A DNA stretch of 64,000 nucleotides from Crotophaga sulcirostris (Eukaryota; Chordata; Aves; Cuculiformes; Crotophagidae): the NCBI GenBank assembly GCA_013397455.1, contig VYZB01000381.1, forward strand, positions 500,087 through 564,086. Direction: 5' to 3'. Within the stretch, counting starts at the first letter, position 1, and each line of letters begins with the position of its first letter. A program made the translations under genes and the position numbers. Shown here piece after piece: positions 1 to 13,800 of the stretch. The notes under the pieces were generated by a model. It saw only the letters and a list, made by a program, of their open reading frames with translations, had not been told where the DNA came from and searched no databases.

Positions 1-3000
1 CTTCCTCCTGAGCAGGAGAAAAACAAGTGTTGATCACAAGAATATCTACTCGTCAGTGGAGGAGGTGGAGGGATGGTACTCAGAACAAGGAAATAATTAT
101 GCCAGACTGTGGGAGGTTAGTGGGAGGGGGTGTCAGAAAACCTAATGAAGGCAAGTGAAAAGGGCTCAGGTCTTGCCCACACCCTGCCTCACCAGTTGCA
201 GCTGCCCAAGCTCCAGCATGGTCCTAGAATCAGGTATGTGATTCAGCAGGCATGTGGAGGAGGGGCAGCTGGGAGGTGATGTGCAGTTTGGCTGTGATTT
301 GTGCCTGAAGTTTGCATTCAGGCAGAGAGGGAGTTCAGCAGCTGCCAGCTCGGTGTGGTGGGAGGCAGGAGCAAGGAACAGCAGGTCCCTAGCTGAGCCC
401 AGCCATGCCGGGAGATGTCATATTCCCCCTTGCACAACCCTGACAATTGCAGTGTCTTGAACTTAGCTGAGGGACAGAGGAGCATTTTTTGTTCTTGCTG
501 AATTCAGCCTCAAAGCCCTTATGTCTGGGTGTGGACAGAAATGAGGGGACCCTGCTCATGCCAAGCATCCTGTGCCCAGCACAAACAGAGAGTGGCCAAG
601 CAAACAACACTCTTCACTTTCCCAACTCTCTGCGCTAAGAAGGGCTGGACACAGAGCCAAGAAAAAAGTTTAAGCCTACTTAGACACACAAACTACTACA
701 TTAAACTTTCCAGGTATGAAAAGGGTTTGACGGAGAAGAGGCAAATACTAGGGGCAGACTTGGCTATGGCAGGGGCACAGAGATTGTGCTGTGCAATGTC
801 AAAAAGCAGACAAATATACCTGTCCTGTTGCTCTCAAACCTAGGGCAAGAAAAGAAGGTAAGGGCTCCTGCCAGCCCAAAGAGCAGGCCTCTCACCTGCT
901 CCTGACACCTTCTCCGCAGCTCTGAGTTGCATTTACTCAATTAGCAGCTCCTGTAGTACCTTCCTTCTACTGAGCGGTCTCTCCTGTTGCCCAGCCAGCA
1001 CATAAATCAAAAAGGACCAGCTCTTTCCCCACACTTTCTTTTTCTTCTGCTAGTCCAAGCCTCAGTGACCTCCTGTTGGGAGAGGGGACAGTCATATTTT
1101 GCTGGAATGTTTTATTTTCTGTGCTGCATGAAGAATAATTGTGGAGGGAAAGGAGAGTGTGTGCACAAGAAAGCATGTGTGCTGCCAGCCAGGCCAATGT
1201 CCTTGTCCCACAAGGTTATGGATTCATTTTAGCTCAAATAATAATAATAAAAAAGCCTCATAGAAGCAAGGGATTCATAAAACAAAACATGAGCTGGGCA
1301 GTTGGCAGCAGCTGCCCACAAAGTGGGCTGTCTACCTCCAGCAAGTCTGAAGGTAGAAAGCTCTCTGTATACTGCCAGCAGCTCAGAGATTTCAGGTAGC
1401 TGGCAGGGTCTGTGATAGGGTGTGCATGCATATCTGCACACGTGTATACAGAGATACGTGGCAGAAGCCCACTTTCTCTTTCCCTGAATACTTTAATGAT
1501 GTTATTTCAGATACTCAGTGCAGCAGAACTCAGAGTCATTCAAACTGAGAGGCATATCTGACCCAAATGGGAGCAAGTGGCAGGTGAGAACAGCCTGTGT
1601 GGTGATCTCCTCCTCTGCCCAACTGCATCCCAGCACACTTCCCAGCACAGCAGAAATGCAGCTTTTTAACATCTGCATGGGATACTTGCACTGAGTGTTT
1701 CTCATCCCTGATTAGAGGACAAACATCATGAAGCACAGAACAACAAAACAACTTACGCCTGAGACAGAAAGAACTCAGGAAACTTTGGGGATTTTCAAGT
1801 GTTCTGATGAAATCCCAACAGGCATGTAAATATTTCCAAGTGATAAATAAAGCCCTGAGGACCAAATTCAAGACTTTCTGAAAGTAACAATGGTACTCTT
1901 CATTTTTCTTCACATATAGTAAGCTTTAATAACAATTGCTAATTCTTTCCTGTAACAGGCACGTATGATGCTTTCCTACTGCAGAGGACATCTCACTTGC
2001 TCATTTCTAGTGCATCAAGACAGAGGCATTCAGAGGCATTTAGATCAATGCAATGGGAACTGGGATGAGTTAAGACTACCTGATACTTTGGAGGAGTCAA
2101 TTGCTTAATAAATTATGCGTTAGCCGAAAAAAATTCTGACTTTGTAAGAAATTCAGCTGATGTTGTTGGAAGATAAAAATCTATTTCTTCCTGATAGGTG
2201 TTCTTACAGTAGAAAACCCTACAGTTAACTAGGGAAGCTGATGGCAGGATCCAAGCAGTCAAGGGAGATTTCTGAGTTTACTGCTCAGAGTACAAAAGGT
2301 GAGACCGCATCAGCCCAGAATGTCAGTGGCTTTTGCCCGCCAACTCTCAAAGCTCAGCATTTCTAGACTCTAGGTAAAAAAACCCCAAAAAACAGAAGAG
2401 CAAAAAGGAATGGAAACTGAGGACAAAACTGAAATGCTTTTCTAAAACAATACCAGTCATCCATAGTCTACTAGAAATCTGGCAAAATTGTGAGAAAAGA
2501 AAACATCATTACCTGGACTTCCAAGAAATAAATAATTCATCACCTTGACAACGCTGCTGCTGCTGAAACTAAGCCATGATGAGGTAGAGGTGATAATGAA
2601 GTTCTGTCATGGGGTTAGAAGAAAGAGGAGGAGATTGCTAATCTTGGCATAACTGAGTAACAACTTTGGGATGCCAAGACATGACCTCTTAGAAATGCTG
2701 TTTGATGTATTTGTCAGTGATTAGGGGTGAGCAGAGGAGCAGCAAGATTTGTGGGTAAAACCTACCTGTATTAGCAGATCCATGCCAGAGAAGCAGGGAT
2801 CTTCAGAGGGATGAATGACAGCAGGCACACAGTACTGGTGGATGCAAGGCAGCACACATTCAGTTGCTTGTCTTCATAAGGTCACCTGCAGTTGGTAGTT
2901 TGTGCCATGGAGCAACGAGGAGAACCTGCTCCTACAGAAGGGTGAACTGGGAGCCAAGGGTGATCCCAGCCCAGACAGTGCCCTCACTGTCCAAATCACG

Positions 3001-3310
3001 GTCCTGTAGCACTTGAGCACAGCAGGCAGAGGTAGATTGTGGTGACAGGATAACAGACACAGACAAGGCAAAGCAATGAACCAGGTCCAGGGTTCATCCA
3101 GAGAATCCCATCAGGAACGGCAAGAGATGGACCTGGAGACACTGTTGTAGCATATGTCTGAGGTCTGTTTAGGAGATAAGACCAGAGATAGACAGACCTA
3201 CAACACAGCTCAATAAGGAAATGAGTGGCTCAGGCTGAGCTTAAATGGAGGCCCTGGGGAGAGGGTGTGGGTGGATGCTCCAGGTGAGACTACTCGGGGC
3301 AATTAAGACC
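1..3310. other. Intergenic DNA, no gene seen
   Basis: No frame shows a recognisable protein and the short open frames overlap on opposite strands with low-complexity products. It holds a short (AAT)n/A run near 1237-1250 and a (CTG)4 near 2552-2564. No exon of a neighbouring gene was recognised. Confidence 0.6.
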
Positions 3311-3630
3311 TTCACAGTTTCACAGTTTCACAGTATAACCAGGTTGGAAGAGACCTCTAAGATCATCAAGTCCAACCTATAAGCCAACACTAACACCAAC
3401 TCATCTAAACCATGGCACTGAGTGCCTCATCCAATCTTCCCTTAAACACATCAAGGGTCGGCGACTCCACCACCTCCCTGGGCAGCGCATTCCAGTGGCC
3501 AATCACCCTTTCAGTGTAGAACTTCTTCCTAACATCAAGTCTAAACCTCCCCTGACGAAGTTTAAGTCCATGCCCTCTAGTTCTGTCACTGGTCACCTGT
3601 GAGAAGAGACCAACGCCCGCTTGACTACAA
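3311..3630 (-). mobile_element. CR1 LINE 3' fragment (copy A)
   Basis: A 5'-truncated non-LTR retroposon read on the minus strand. It holds the C-terminal end of CR1 ORF2 (motifs [10 protein letters not shown] and [16 protein letters not shown]) and then the 3' UTR with the characteristic ggttggacttgatgatctta core, ending in tcacagttt repeats. The frame is open for about 100 codons in this fragment but it has no catalytic domain. The 7-bp direct repeat aagacct lies at 3305-3311 and 3629-3635 and may be a target-site duplication. Confidence 0.95.
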
Positions 3631-6600
3631 GACCTATTGGTACCATCAGGACCCTGACAGTTTTTCTTAATGTACAGACCCACTTCACATGGGGTAGGAT
3701 CATCCACATAAGGATTCATGTGGAATTGCCCTTCCGCACTAGCTGGCCCTTAGTGACAGCCTTCCTTATATGCTTCTGTAACATCTGTCTGCCTGCAATC
3801 ATGACAGGGAACATGTGTTCTCATCCCTCAGGAAAGGATTCAGCACCATCCAGGCAACAGCATTAGGAAAAAAACAACCACAAAAAAAACCAGCTTAAAA
3901 ACACCAATTCCCTCAAACTGCATTAAAATTAACGCAAGCATATTTCCACTTCTCCTGAAACATAAAAAAAAAAAGGGCATGTAATGGGAATACCTCTTAC
4001 TGTAGCACATAAGTAGCCTTACAGACTTGCTGAAGGTGTGAGGAGGATGTAAGCCCAGAAGAGGCTTAGGCACTCGTTCGGTTTAGGGGAACACCCACAA
4101 TTATGGTAGGCAGGATTTTAAAGACAACATGTAATTTGTGAACCTTCCTGGTCGAGGGCATGTAGCAACCACTGAACAGCTTGAAAGGAGGAAAACGGTA
4201 CTCTGGGTAGCTTAGCCCCTAGCTGTCTGTTACAGTAAGTCTTGGCCTTTTTTTCCTAAAGTCTTCCATTGTGGCCACCCTGAGCACCTGGGAGGGAAGT
4301 GAGATCTTTCCACCTGGGCAATTCACGTGCTAAGGGAGTGCTTTTTCCCACAGCACTCCACAAGGTGCTGCAGGATCAAATGATAAAGTGTATTTTCTGT
4401 CCTGAGGAGTGAGCTGTGCAGAAAGGAGAAAGCACAAAACCAGGCAGGCAGCCGGGAATGGTGATCAGCTGAGAGTGCAAAGGCAGCACAGGGGCTCGTA
4501 AATATAATGTTTTGCTGTTACTCTGTGAAGGCAAAGGCATGTCCTTGTAGGAGTCAGACTGTACAGATTGCTTTATTATTTTCAGTCCAATAAAATCAGC
4601 AGGAGTGGAGAGAGAAGTGGGTGAAACAGCAGGGAGGAATCGCGGGGATGGAGGGCTGGTACCACGGGGACACACTGCGCTTGGGCCTGCACAAGCCCCA
4701 TCCCAGGCTCACGGAGATGGGCGATGCCGTGGAAGCACAGTGCGGCTGAGCGAGCTGGGGCTCTGTCCCTGCAGTGGCAGCAGGCCCCGCTGGTGCCCAG
4801 TGGAGGCCCAGCAGCAGGGAGGCTGTGGGGAGACTCCAGCTTCCTGCTGCTGCTTTGCAGTTCTGGGACCTCACAGAGCTCCACACCTCTCGCTGCTCCT
4901 TCCCTGCTCCATCATCCAGCCTGCTTCCCCCTCGGGCGCTGAAAACAGCGAGAGCCCACACTCACTCCATCCGTCCACCCCACGGACTCTGAAGGAAGCA
5001 GCGCAGCGACTGCCATGCCCATAGGCACGTTGGTCACTTATTCCCCTACTGTGTTTAGTGATTTATTTATTTGATGTAGAAGCCTTTGCCTGCTCCCCCT
5101 CACCCCTCATCTCCTTTTGCCATCTGTCATTTCGTTTGGAAATCTGTTCCAGCTGACCTCGAGCTGACCAGCGCTTTCCTCTTCCCTCTGTCCTGCCATG
5201 GGCTCCTCCAGACGTCCCCAGCTCAGCTCAGGGGCTTTTAGCTGACTATGCAAATGTCACCCAGCCAGCTGGTGTCTGCCTCCCAGAAACACATGTTCAA
5301 AAGCCCCCTGGATGGCCAGGGGGGAGGAGGGGGCAAGTCCCTGTGTCCCAGCCTGGGGGGCTGCGCAGAGAAAGTTACTTAGCCAGGAATTATTCAACAA
5401 ACAGATGGGAAGAGGGAAGGAAGGCCACAGAACAGAGAAAATAAGTGTGGTGCATCTGTGTGAGCGTGTGTAGTTGTGGGGGGTGTGGGGGTCCCAGGTG
5501 ACTGTCTGGGAAGTGTGAATGAAATCACTATATGACGAGGACAGGTTGTGGTGGAAAAGGGTGTGTGAGGTGTACAGATCAGTGGAGAATGTTGCTAATA
5601 GTTTTATGGCCTTCTCCTAAAGACATCTCCTGCAGCATGCAAAAGGAGCTCTAATAGCACAGCATAAAGGAGACACAGCTGTCAGAGAGCCAAACAGCAA
5701 GCCTATGGAAACAACCTTCCAAGAGACTTACTAAAGCAAGGCAAGGCCAGGAGGGCTCATTTAAATTCTTCTTCAAGAGCTCTCTCTTCTCTCTATCACC
5801 TAACATGTGACCATCCACATAAGATCTCTAGGTCTCCATGGATGAAGAGGGTGGAGATGATGAAACTGGAGCTGAGGTTTTGGGAAGGCATTTGGGACTG
5901 AATCAAGGAGGGAAGAGAGCAGAGGAGCATTGCTACAGCACCCCACCAGGGTTGATAACCACTGTAGGACATACATGCTCAGGCAGAAAGTCATTCATAT
6001 GCAACACTTCAGCTCACTTGGGTGTCTTTGCAGGACACAGGCTGTGACACAGTCATTTCCTGAAGTGCTGGAAAGGAGAAGAATTAGTATGATGATACCT
6101 GCTAGGTCTCTGCCATGCTTAAAGTGAGAGGAAAGCTTGGAGAGAAAAGGACAAGGCATGCACAGTGCCTCTTATGGACCTCCTCAGCCAATCACAGACC
6201 GCCTCAGCTGCTCTGCACCCAAAGGCTAATGCATCCTTAGTTTCTCAGGCAGAAAGGAAAGGTTGGATGTCCGCATGTAATTATACAAGGCTTGGACACG
6301 CTGTCCATAGAGCAGAGAAACTCTTTACCTCTTTCAGATGCTCTCCCTCATCTGACTTCAGGTGTTTGGGTAATTGGTAACATTTGAGCAGGGGGACACC
6401 AAGTCACATGTCACTGTATTCTCTAGGCTAACGAAAAATCAGGATTTTGGCTCTTAAAATGTAACAAGATTCTTCCATGTAATGCCAATTAAAATTAGAA
6501 GAAGCCAAGGTACTTCTCCCCAGCCTAAATATTGCCTGTCACAACTGCAACTCTGGCCTTCTGATGGACCCCTTGGGCTCCCTGGGAGAAGGCAGGATGG

Positions 6601-7990
6601 CAGCTCCAGATGTAGCTGACAGATGATGTGCTTCCTGGCCATGGGCAAGAACTATGAAATGGTGAGCTGCCAGGAATAGCTTAAGGAAAGTGTGCGTGCA
6701 AGGGAAACTGAGGGGTTAGAGCATCTACATAGAGCATAAGGAAGCTGCTGGACACTGGAGATGTCTCCTTTGTATCCTGATCAGAGGGGACAATGAAGCC
6801 TGCCCCTGAGTCACGACTAATGGTAGAGAAAATGTACATTGTGTGAAAGAAATCGAGGCAGGTTCATATCTCCTTTCCACTGAGATTAACAGGATGCCTA
6901 TGAAGGTAACCAGACTGAGTTTGTTCCCCAAAATGTGACTGAAGTCTGGGATGAAGAGACTTTCAAGGATGGAATGGTCCTGCTCACTAACCACATCCAT
7001 CTCACCTAGGCTTAGAGCAGCTCCCAGGATGTCACTAGGTTTTAGAAAGACCAAAGTGGAATATATGAATGAATGCTGCCATTCTTTAGGCAAGGCTCAA
7101 CAGAGGCAAAGCTAGGGGAAATCACAGGGCAGGTCAGCAGGCTACATGGTGATAGAACCAGATCTTCTTGTTTCACTTGTGCTAGATGCCATGTCATATG
7201 TCTTGGTCATCCAGAGATATGCGGGAGGTACCTGACAGGCTTAGATTCCCCAGTATCAGGGACTTGGGATAAGGGGAACAAGGCAACCATGTATTGGCTG
7301 ATGTAGTCTGCAGAGCAGAGGCTTATGAGTGCATGCTTTGGTCACTGTAAGATCAGCTGAACGTCCCTGGACAGTTTGAGGTTGAGAGAGATCATCACCA
7401 ACATGCTGTAGCCTTTCTGCGGTCTTCAGCCCAACCTCCATGGCAAGCACAGCATAAACACACCATGACAGGCTGTCAGGAGCACAAGACAAACAGGCTG
7501 GACTGGTTTAGTCTGAAGGGCCATCCAAACCACTCTCTTGCCTCCAACAGGCAGACTGGGAGCAGTACTGGAACAGGGTGAGCATCATTGTGGACTTTAA
7601 TGTGAAAAAGACAGTGTATCCCACTTCTTCCAAGGCCAAACAAGCATCAGCTAAGCACAGCACAAAGCCAAAAAGAGCAGAAGTTATCTGCACTTGGTGA
7701 GCACCCACATTCTTCACAATCTTTGATAAGATCTTTGTGCCTTCTACTGCAGCCCTCTCCTGAGATCTGGGATGTTTCAGCATGAGTCATGCCCTACAGC
7801 TTGAGTTCGCTTGAATACACTTTTATAGGCATAACCACAGAAGCCCATTGAAGGATACCAAAGGGAGCCCATTTCAAAGAGAAACTCAGAAACTGCAAAT
7901 CAGTGGAGCGCCCTCTGATGCTCGGTGCTCAGCCAGACCCACCGAGGCAGCGCCAGCACCTGGGCCCATAAATCCTCAGCCTAACCATGA
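3631..7990. other. Intergenic DNA, no gene seen
   Basis: The 4600-5000 stretch is GC-rich with overlapping open frames on both strands, but the products are compositionally biased and match nothing known to me. G-rich tracts occur at 5317-5335 and 5477-5492. A perfect POU octamer (ATGCAAAT) is at 5248-5255. An A12 run is at about 3964-3975. Confidence 0.55.
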
Positions 7991-8500
7991 AACCAGAACT
8001 TGAGCATCCAGTTTAACACAGACCCAGGGAGTCGTTCTCTGCTTCTGGCTGCCAGCGCGCGGTACCGGCTCGGCCTCACGCGCAGCCCTGGGCCGCTGTG
8101 CGAGGCAGCCAGCAGCCCTCCTGCCACTCTACCCACCAAGCGAGGTGCGGGGTCCCCGCCAGGCGCCCCCATCTTTGCAGGAAGGCTGTGAGGCAGAGCA
8201 CATGAGGAGGGGCAGCAGGCTGCATCTCATGTCTCCTCTCCCTTTGTATGTACCTCCTGGTACGATTATTAAACACAAATTACAAAAGATGTGACCCAAA
8301 CGATCTTTATTTCTTCTTTCACCGAGTGGTGCCTGCAGGGTCCTGATTCTGAATTCCGTTTCAATTACCGATGCCATTTTAACACAAAGCGGCTTCTGTC
8401 TGCAATTACCGGCACTGACGAGCGCAGAGACAGCTCGGGTGGCAGAACACAAAAGCCTGGCATCTTCCGCCTGTTTAGAAACTTTCATTTGCCGTGATTA
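7991..8500. other. CpG-containing intergenic block
   Basis: Positions 8050-8170 have several CpGs (gcgcgcgg, cacgcgc, gcgagg) in a CpG-poor neighbourhood, followed by 8290-8500 of mixed composition with repeated attaccg words. There are no splice-linked open frames. It could be a distal regulatory element; this is inference from composition only. Confidence 0.3.
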
Positions 8501-11130
8501 AAGGCAGAAGACGCGGGAGTTGTCTGTCTACAGAAGTGCACTGTACGCCGCACGCACTCCTTCATGGTACAGTCCCTGAGAAACCAGCCCTCAGCACTCA
8601 CCTCCACGAATCACTCAGAAGGACTTTAACTGATGTTCCAGCCGATATATGCAGACAGACTGACAGAGTTAACCCCATCGTGCCTTACCTTAGCAAGGAA
8701 ACTCTGCCTTTACTGCTGGTAAAGCCAAGCAGCCTGGATTGCAGAGCAGAGATGCCAGTACGGGCTGGAGCACAGGGTGATGCAAAGATGAGTGTTTGAC
8801 AGTGGCAAGCTAAAGCACTAGTTAACAATTTACAAAATTCGCTCTTCACTTACAGGTGAAATGCAGCCTCCTGTAAGTATGAGGGTGGGAAATGCTACAT
8901 AAACTACCGACACAAATTAACACAGGGAGAGGTGATGAGGAATCCCTGAGCCAAATGAAACTGGTAACAGGAAACTCACATCTGGACTTGGCAAACACCT
9001 AAGACAGGGGGGGTTGACATCTGAAATCTGTGGGGCAGGGAGCCAGCTTTGCATCTTGTTGCAAAACGAGCAGCTCCATCACACAGCATCCTCTGGTTCT
9101 CAAGCAAAACTCACAGCAACTGTAGTTTTGACAGCTGAAGTCAAACACAATGGAATTCAAAGAATACATTTCCTTGCAGCGGCCACACTCCACTCCCTGA
9201 GGCTGTATCAGAGAGCCCCTGCTCTGCCTCCAGCTGGGCCACTGCCTGCGTGCTGACCCACCAACAGCCACACACATGTCCCCAGGGTCACCCACGCCCA
9301 TGGCCAGGGAGGCAGAGTTTTTGCTGCTTCTTCTTCAGTACGTGTCGCTGTGCTTCTTTGTCCTTCAGCTCGTGCTTATTCTCCTTTTCCAGACCCTTTC
9401 TGTCCAGCCTCCACCAGTGACACCTGCTTTGTCCCATTCACTCCTTTTTCCCACACCATCCATAATGCACCAACCATTTTCCATGTGCTTTTAATGCCAC
9501 TGCTCTCAACGGAGTTTCTGCAGACCCAGGAAAAAGCTGACCACAGGTGCTGCCGTCTGGTGAAAGGTGTTGTTCACATTTATCTTGTTAGCCAATTAGT
9601 CTCTGACACCAATTTGCTTTTTTTCCTCTAGCTTGTTCCTTGACGTGTGTTTCGTTTTTCTCAGTCAGTGGTTTATTTCTCTGTCCTCTATGCTTGTTTG
9701 AATGTAAGTGCACAGCACCAAGCCCATGTGAGCACTGCAGTGACACATGCGGTGCCAGCGCACAGCTGGTGCAGCTCTGGAAAGCCCAAGCCAAGGCAGA
9801 GATGCTGTATCCCAGGGAAGGCTGTGCTGGGGCTCAGGTGGCTAACATGCCTTGGCTGGGTTGGTATGGGCATGGGGAGCACTAGCCATGGAGGCCCTGG
9901 CTCTCAGAGGCGACACGGTCCCTGGCCACATCTGCCAGCTCAACTGTCTCCCAGGAGCAGATAGACTCTTGGGAAGACACTATCACCCTTCCCCTTAACC
10001 TTCCCAGAGCTTACACGGGTGGAAGGAGTCCCAAGAATCTTGGCTTAAGTTGGTGGTTTGTAGGTCAGGAAGGCGGTTCACACCCCCTTGCTGCACATCC
10101 CCATTTTCCAGCATGCCCCTGGGTCCCCTTGGGCTGCACAAGCCCCACCAGGGAGTGAAATGGGGACATGAAATCTCACAACCCCAAATGGCAGCACTGA
10201 AAACACCTCTGTCCCAGCGTGGCCGGTGTCCAAACTCCCACTGCTTTTCCCCACCCTGTGGTGGGGCAGCACGTTTCGCACGGGCCCGGCCAAGGCGCCG
10301 TCCCTGGGAACCGGTGGAGGGTGAGGAGGGGGCAATTTACAGCCATGGTTATTGAGTGGTGTGTGAGCCGTTTGTCACACTGAGCCCTGGCACCTTGTTC
10401 TACCTGTGTTGTGCGTGTTTTATTGGTGTTGAGCAGAGGGAGGCCAGAGCAGAGGGGAGTCTGGGAGGAAAGGCACTCAAGTGAAAAATGAACCGAGCCA
10501 AACAGGATTGAGAAAGAAAGAGAGAGAGACATGCAGGGGAAGGGGGTGAAGGGGCCAGATTATAAAACACAAGACAAATGTCCCCACTGGCAGTAGGGTT
10601 AGGGAAAGAGGGAGAGGGAAGAGATGAGGGGGGCAGAGGAGGAAAAAGAAAGAGAGAATAAAGACACTGCCTTGTGGCCAGCACTATCCTAGTGGGATCA
10701 GGGATGCACATGTAGTCAGAAAAATAATTCTCAGTTTAACAAAGCAAGAAGAGGGGGGCGGGAGAGGAGGAAAGCTACAGATCCAAATGGAAAGTGCCCC
10801 AGGGTGTCCAATCTGCTGGGTTTTAAAAAAAAAAAAAAGATCATTTCGCCTCATCCCCCTCCTTCCCCACCAGGGAGCCAGCTCCTTCCCTGTCCCCCCA
10901 GCAGCCACCACCAAAAGGAGTGGGACCAAGAAGGGAGCAGAAGGTCTGTTTAGAATTTCACATCCCTTCCATCCTGCTCCCTCAGTGCTAAACTTTCAAG
11001 ACAAAAATCATAAAACGAGGTGCTTTGTTGGTGAGGCAGATTCAGAGATCTTCCTGTTAGGAACAAGAAAGGGAAGAGAGAGACAGAGAGATAGCTAGAT
11101 GGAGGGCTGTCTTTGTGCTTGCAACAAGCC
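8501..11130. other. Intergenic DNA, no gene seen
   Basis: A purine-rich stretch runs from about 10504 to 10660 (gaaagaaagagagagaga and related words). There is an A run near 10807-10820 and another purine tract near 11068-11105. Open frames here are short or low complexity. Confidence 0.5.
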
Positions 11131-11470
11131 ACTAAAGGTGCATTTTTAATTAAATTTATACAAAATGTGTCAGTTTTATCTCTATGTTTCAAACCTGACT
11201 CTTTTCTATCAAAGTGAAGTATTGATCTTCACTGCCCCGGAGCTACCTGACTGAATTAAACAGAATAAATAGAAGAAGGACTGAAAGGGCTTAGAAACAA
11301 CTGCAGAGAGGGGAATGTTTAATGGCTCCACAGTCATTTGCTGCAATTAAAAAACAAAACCGTTTAGAGGGGCTGTTAACACCTTGAAGTCTGAAATCCT
11401 CACTTCAAAAAAGCCCCAAAACAGCTTCCAGGCAAAACATTTTAATTGCCATAAATACTTCCAACCTCAG
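11131..11470. promoter_or_regulatory. AT-motif-rich block, possible conserved element
   Basis: The block contains several homeodomain-type cores (attttaattaaattta, caattaaaaaac, ttttaattgcc) separated by unique sequence and no repeats. It resembles vertebrate conserved non-coding elements in texture, but conservation cannot be tested here. Confidence 0.2.
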
Positions 11471-13800
11471 CCATCACTGGTGCATGTGCATGCTGTAAGA
11501 TAGACAAACAGATCCCTGAGCCCAACAGGACAGAACTCACTCAGCTGGTGAGATATAGGTATGCTCTATACAGCATAGAGACACCTCCAGTCAAAGAAAG
11601 GCATGTATCCAGATGCATAAGCACTTCATGTAAGCAAAAAACCATTTGTCTGAGAAGTTACGGATGGATGTTTTAGACCCACACACATATTCCAGGTCTG
11701 TTTGCCTAATGTGATTATTATTCTCCAAACTAATCACTCAATTAATCACTCAAATATATGAGATACCTATGACTTGCAAGACACGGAATTGAACTCACTG
11801 TGTCTGTCTTGTGTCACAAGAAGCCATCACAGACTTGCACCACAACCAGTCCCACTCAACCAATAACTGTGTTGGGCCTGGGGTTCCCTGTGACAAGAAC
11901 CTACAGCCCTCGAGACAGACAAGACCCTCAGTTACGTAAAAGGCTCTTGACCCATCATGTGACTTTAAAAAAACCCCACATTTGCTTGGTTAATCTTAAG
12001 GCAACGTGGTACTGTGTGACTTAGCAAAGCCTTTCTGAATGGCTTGTGCACTCCTCAGCATGGAGAATATTCCCCCATCCCTACTCTGTGGTCCTCTTCT
12101 GCTGAGCTCAACGGAAAAGCTGGATTTTGGGGACTCTGTAGAGAGAGACAGCAGCAGGCTGAAGAGCCCTACTGGCTTCAGGCTTCCAGAGTTTGTGCTG
12201 GAAGATATTTCAGCACACTGACAGCTCATCCCTTTCCCTGGGTATTTCTGGGACAAGGGGAGCAGGTTTATGGTAGGAAGCAGTTTTTGCAGATTATGAT
12301 TATGGTTTCCTACCTCAGTGGGGATACTGCCAGGTGGGTGGTGTGCTGTGCTGCTCCTGGGGAAGATGTGCAGAGACTATGAAGTTTTGCTTTGTATATT
12401 TAAAATCTGGAAGGAGCTCTATAGCCTGAAACCAGCTTTTGGTTGAAAAATCAAACAAAAACAAATATGCTGGCCTTGTACATCATTTCTGGCAGTTGGT
12501 GAAGTAATGTGGCTGAGGCACTGGATGGCTGCTCAGAAGGGCTGGATTCAGTTTCTAGCTGTGTCACAGTCTCACTGTGGGACTACGGAAAACTTCCATT
12601 ATCAGCCCATGACTCTGGTCCCTGTGTATAAAATCAAGAGCACCCAGTCCCCTTTGCACAGGGATAGATGGCACCATGTGTTTGAAAGCCATGGAAGTGA
12701 GTAAGAGTATTGTTATAGGACATAGAGCAATGTATAGGGGCAGTACCAGAGACAGCTTTAAAAGAGCTATCTCAGATCCCTGAAGAAGAGGAGGCACAGT
12801 ACTCAGATGTGTAAATCCAGGCTCCTTGTCATCCCTCTGATTAGACAGAGTTTGCTCTCTGGACTGTCTTTGAGCTAGCTCAGGTATAGCTACAATGGCC
12901 TGAACTGTTACCACCATTTATCAGATTGATTCACCAGGCCATACAGCCATCTGCACATATAACCCTGCAGGCCACAGGGAGTCACAAGCTTAACTCTAGT
13001 TTAGCTTTGGAGCTCAAAGCACTTAGAAGATTGCTTGACTTGGAGCAAATTCTTTGGCAATTTCCCAAGGCATTTGTCCAACTTTGCGGGTAGTTCTGCT
13101 CTTTGGGGTAATGATCAAAGCAAGACTTTAACCTATTACATGAACTGCAAGTCCATCTTTTTCAGCTGATTCAAAATGTCCCACAAGACTAAAAAAGGTG
13201 TCCCTCATCATTTCAGGGCCAAAAAATATCCTAAGAATTTTCCTTACATGAATCTGAAGGGAGGATGATTGTTTATTATCTGAAGGGTCAGATAATAAAA
13301 GCTCTGACCAGTTATGAGTGCATCAGTTTAGGCAAGTCAGCCCTGCATTTTCTCATCTTTCAAACATTTTGTTCGACATCAAGTAAGGATGAAAAGATGA
13401 GCAGCAGGACATTTCACATGGAAGCAATGGCATGAATGTCACCATGCACAATTCCTGCCTGATTGTTACAGAATCACGTTTTTAATGGATCTGCTAAGCC
13501 ATGTGCGTGGATTTGTATTGTGGCAGCTCCTTCTCCATCACCTGAACTGCAGGTTAATGTTCGTCCCAGTCAGCTGAAATGCTCCAAAGCAATAGAAGCA
13601 CAGGGACAGAAGCCAGCATGGCTCTGCTTGACAGGATTTCAGAGCTACTCTCTCACTTGAGCATCAGGAAGTTCTGCCCTATACCCTTCCTGGGCCCACA
13701 GCCTCTCAGGGGTGAAACAGCCTCCAAATCTGAGCCAGTTGCTATATTCTGCAGCAGAGGGTACATACACATTCAGTCAACGCTGCAACTTGTGCATCTG
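11471..13800. other. Intergenic DNA, no gene seen
   Basis: Short unrelated open frames only. Nothing matched a known repeat or family by eye. Confidence 0.5.

Noticed and set aside
4600..5024. Overlapping GC-rich open frames on both strands
   Set aside because: Mutually overlapping, compositionally biased products without a recognisable domain; an effect of high GC content.
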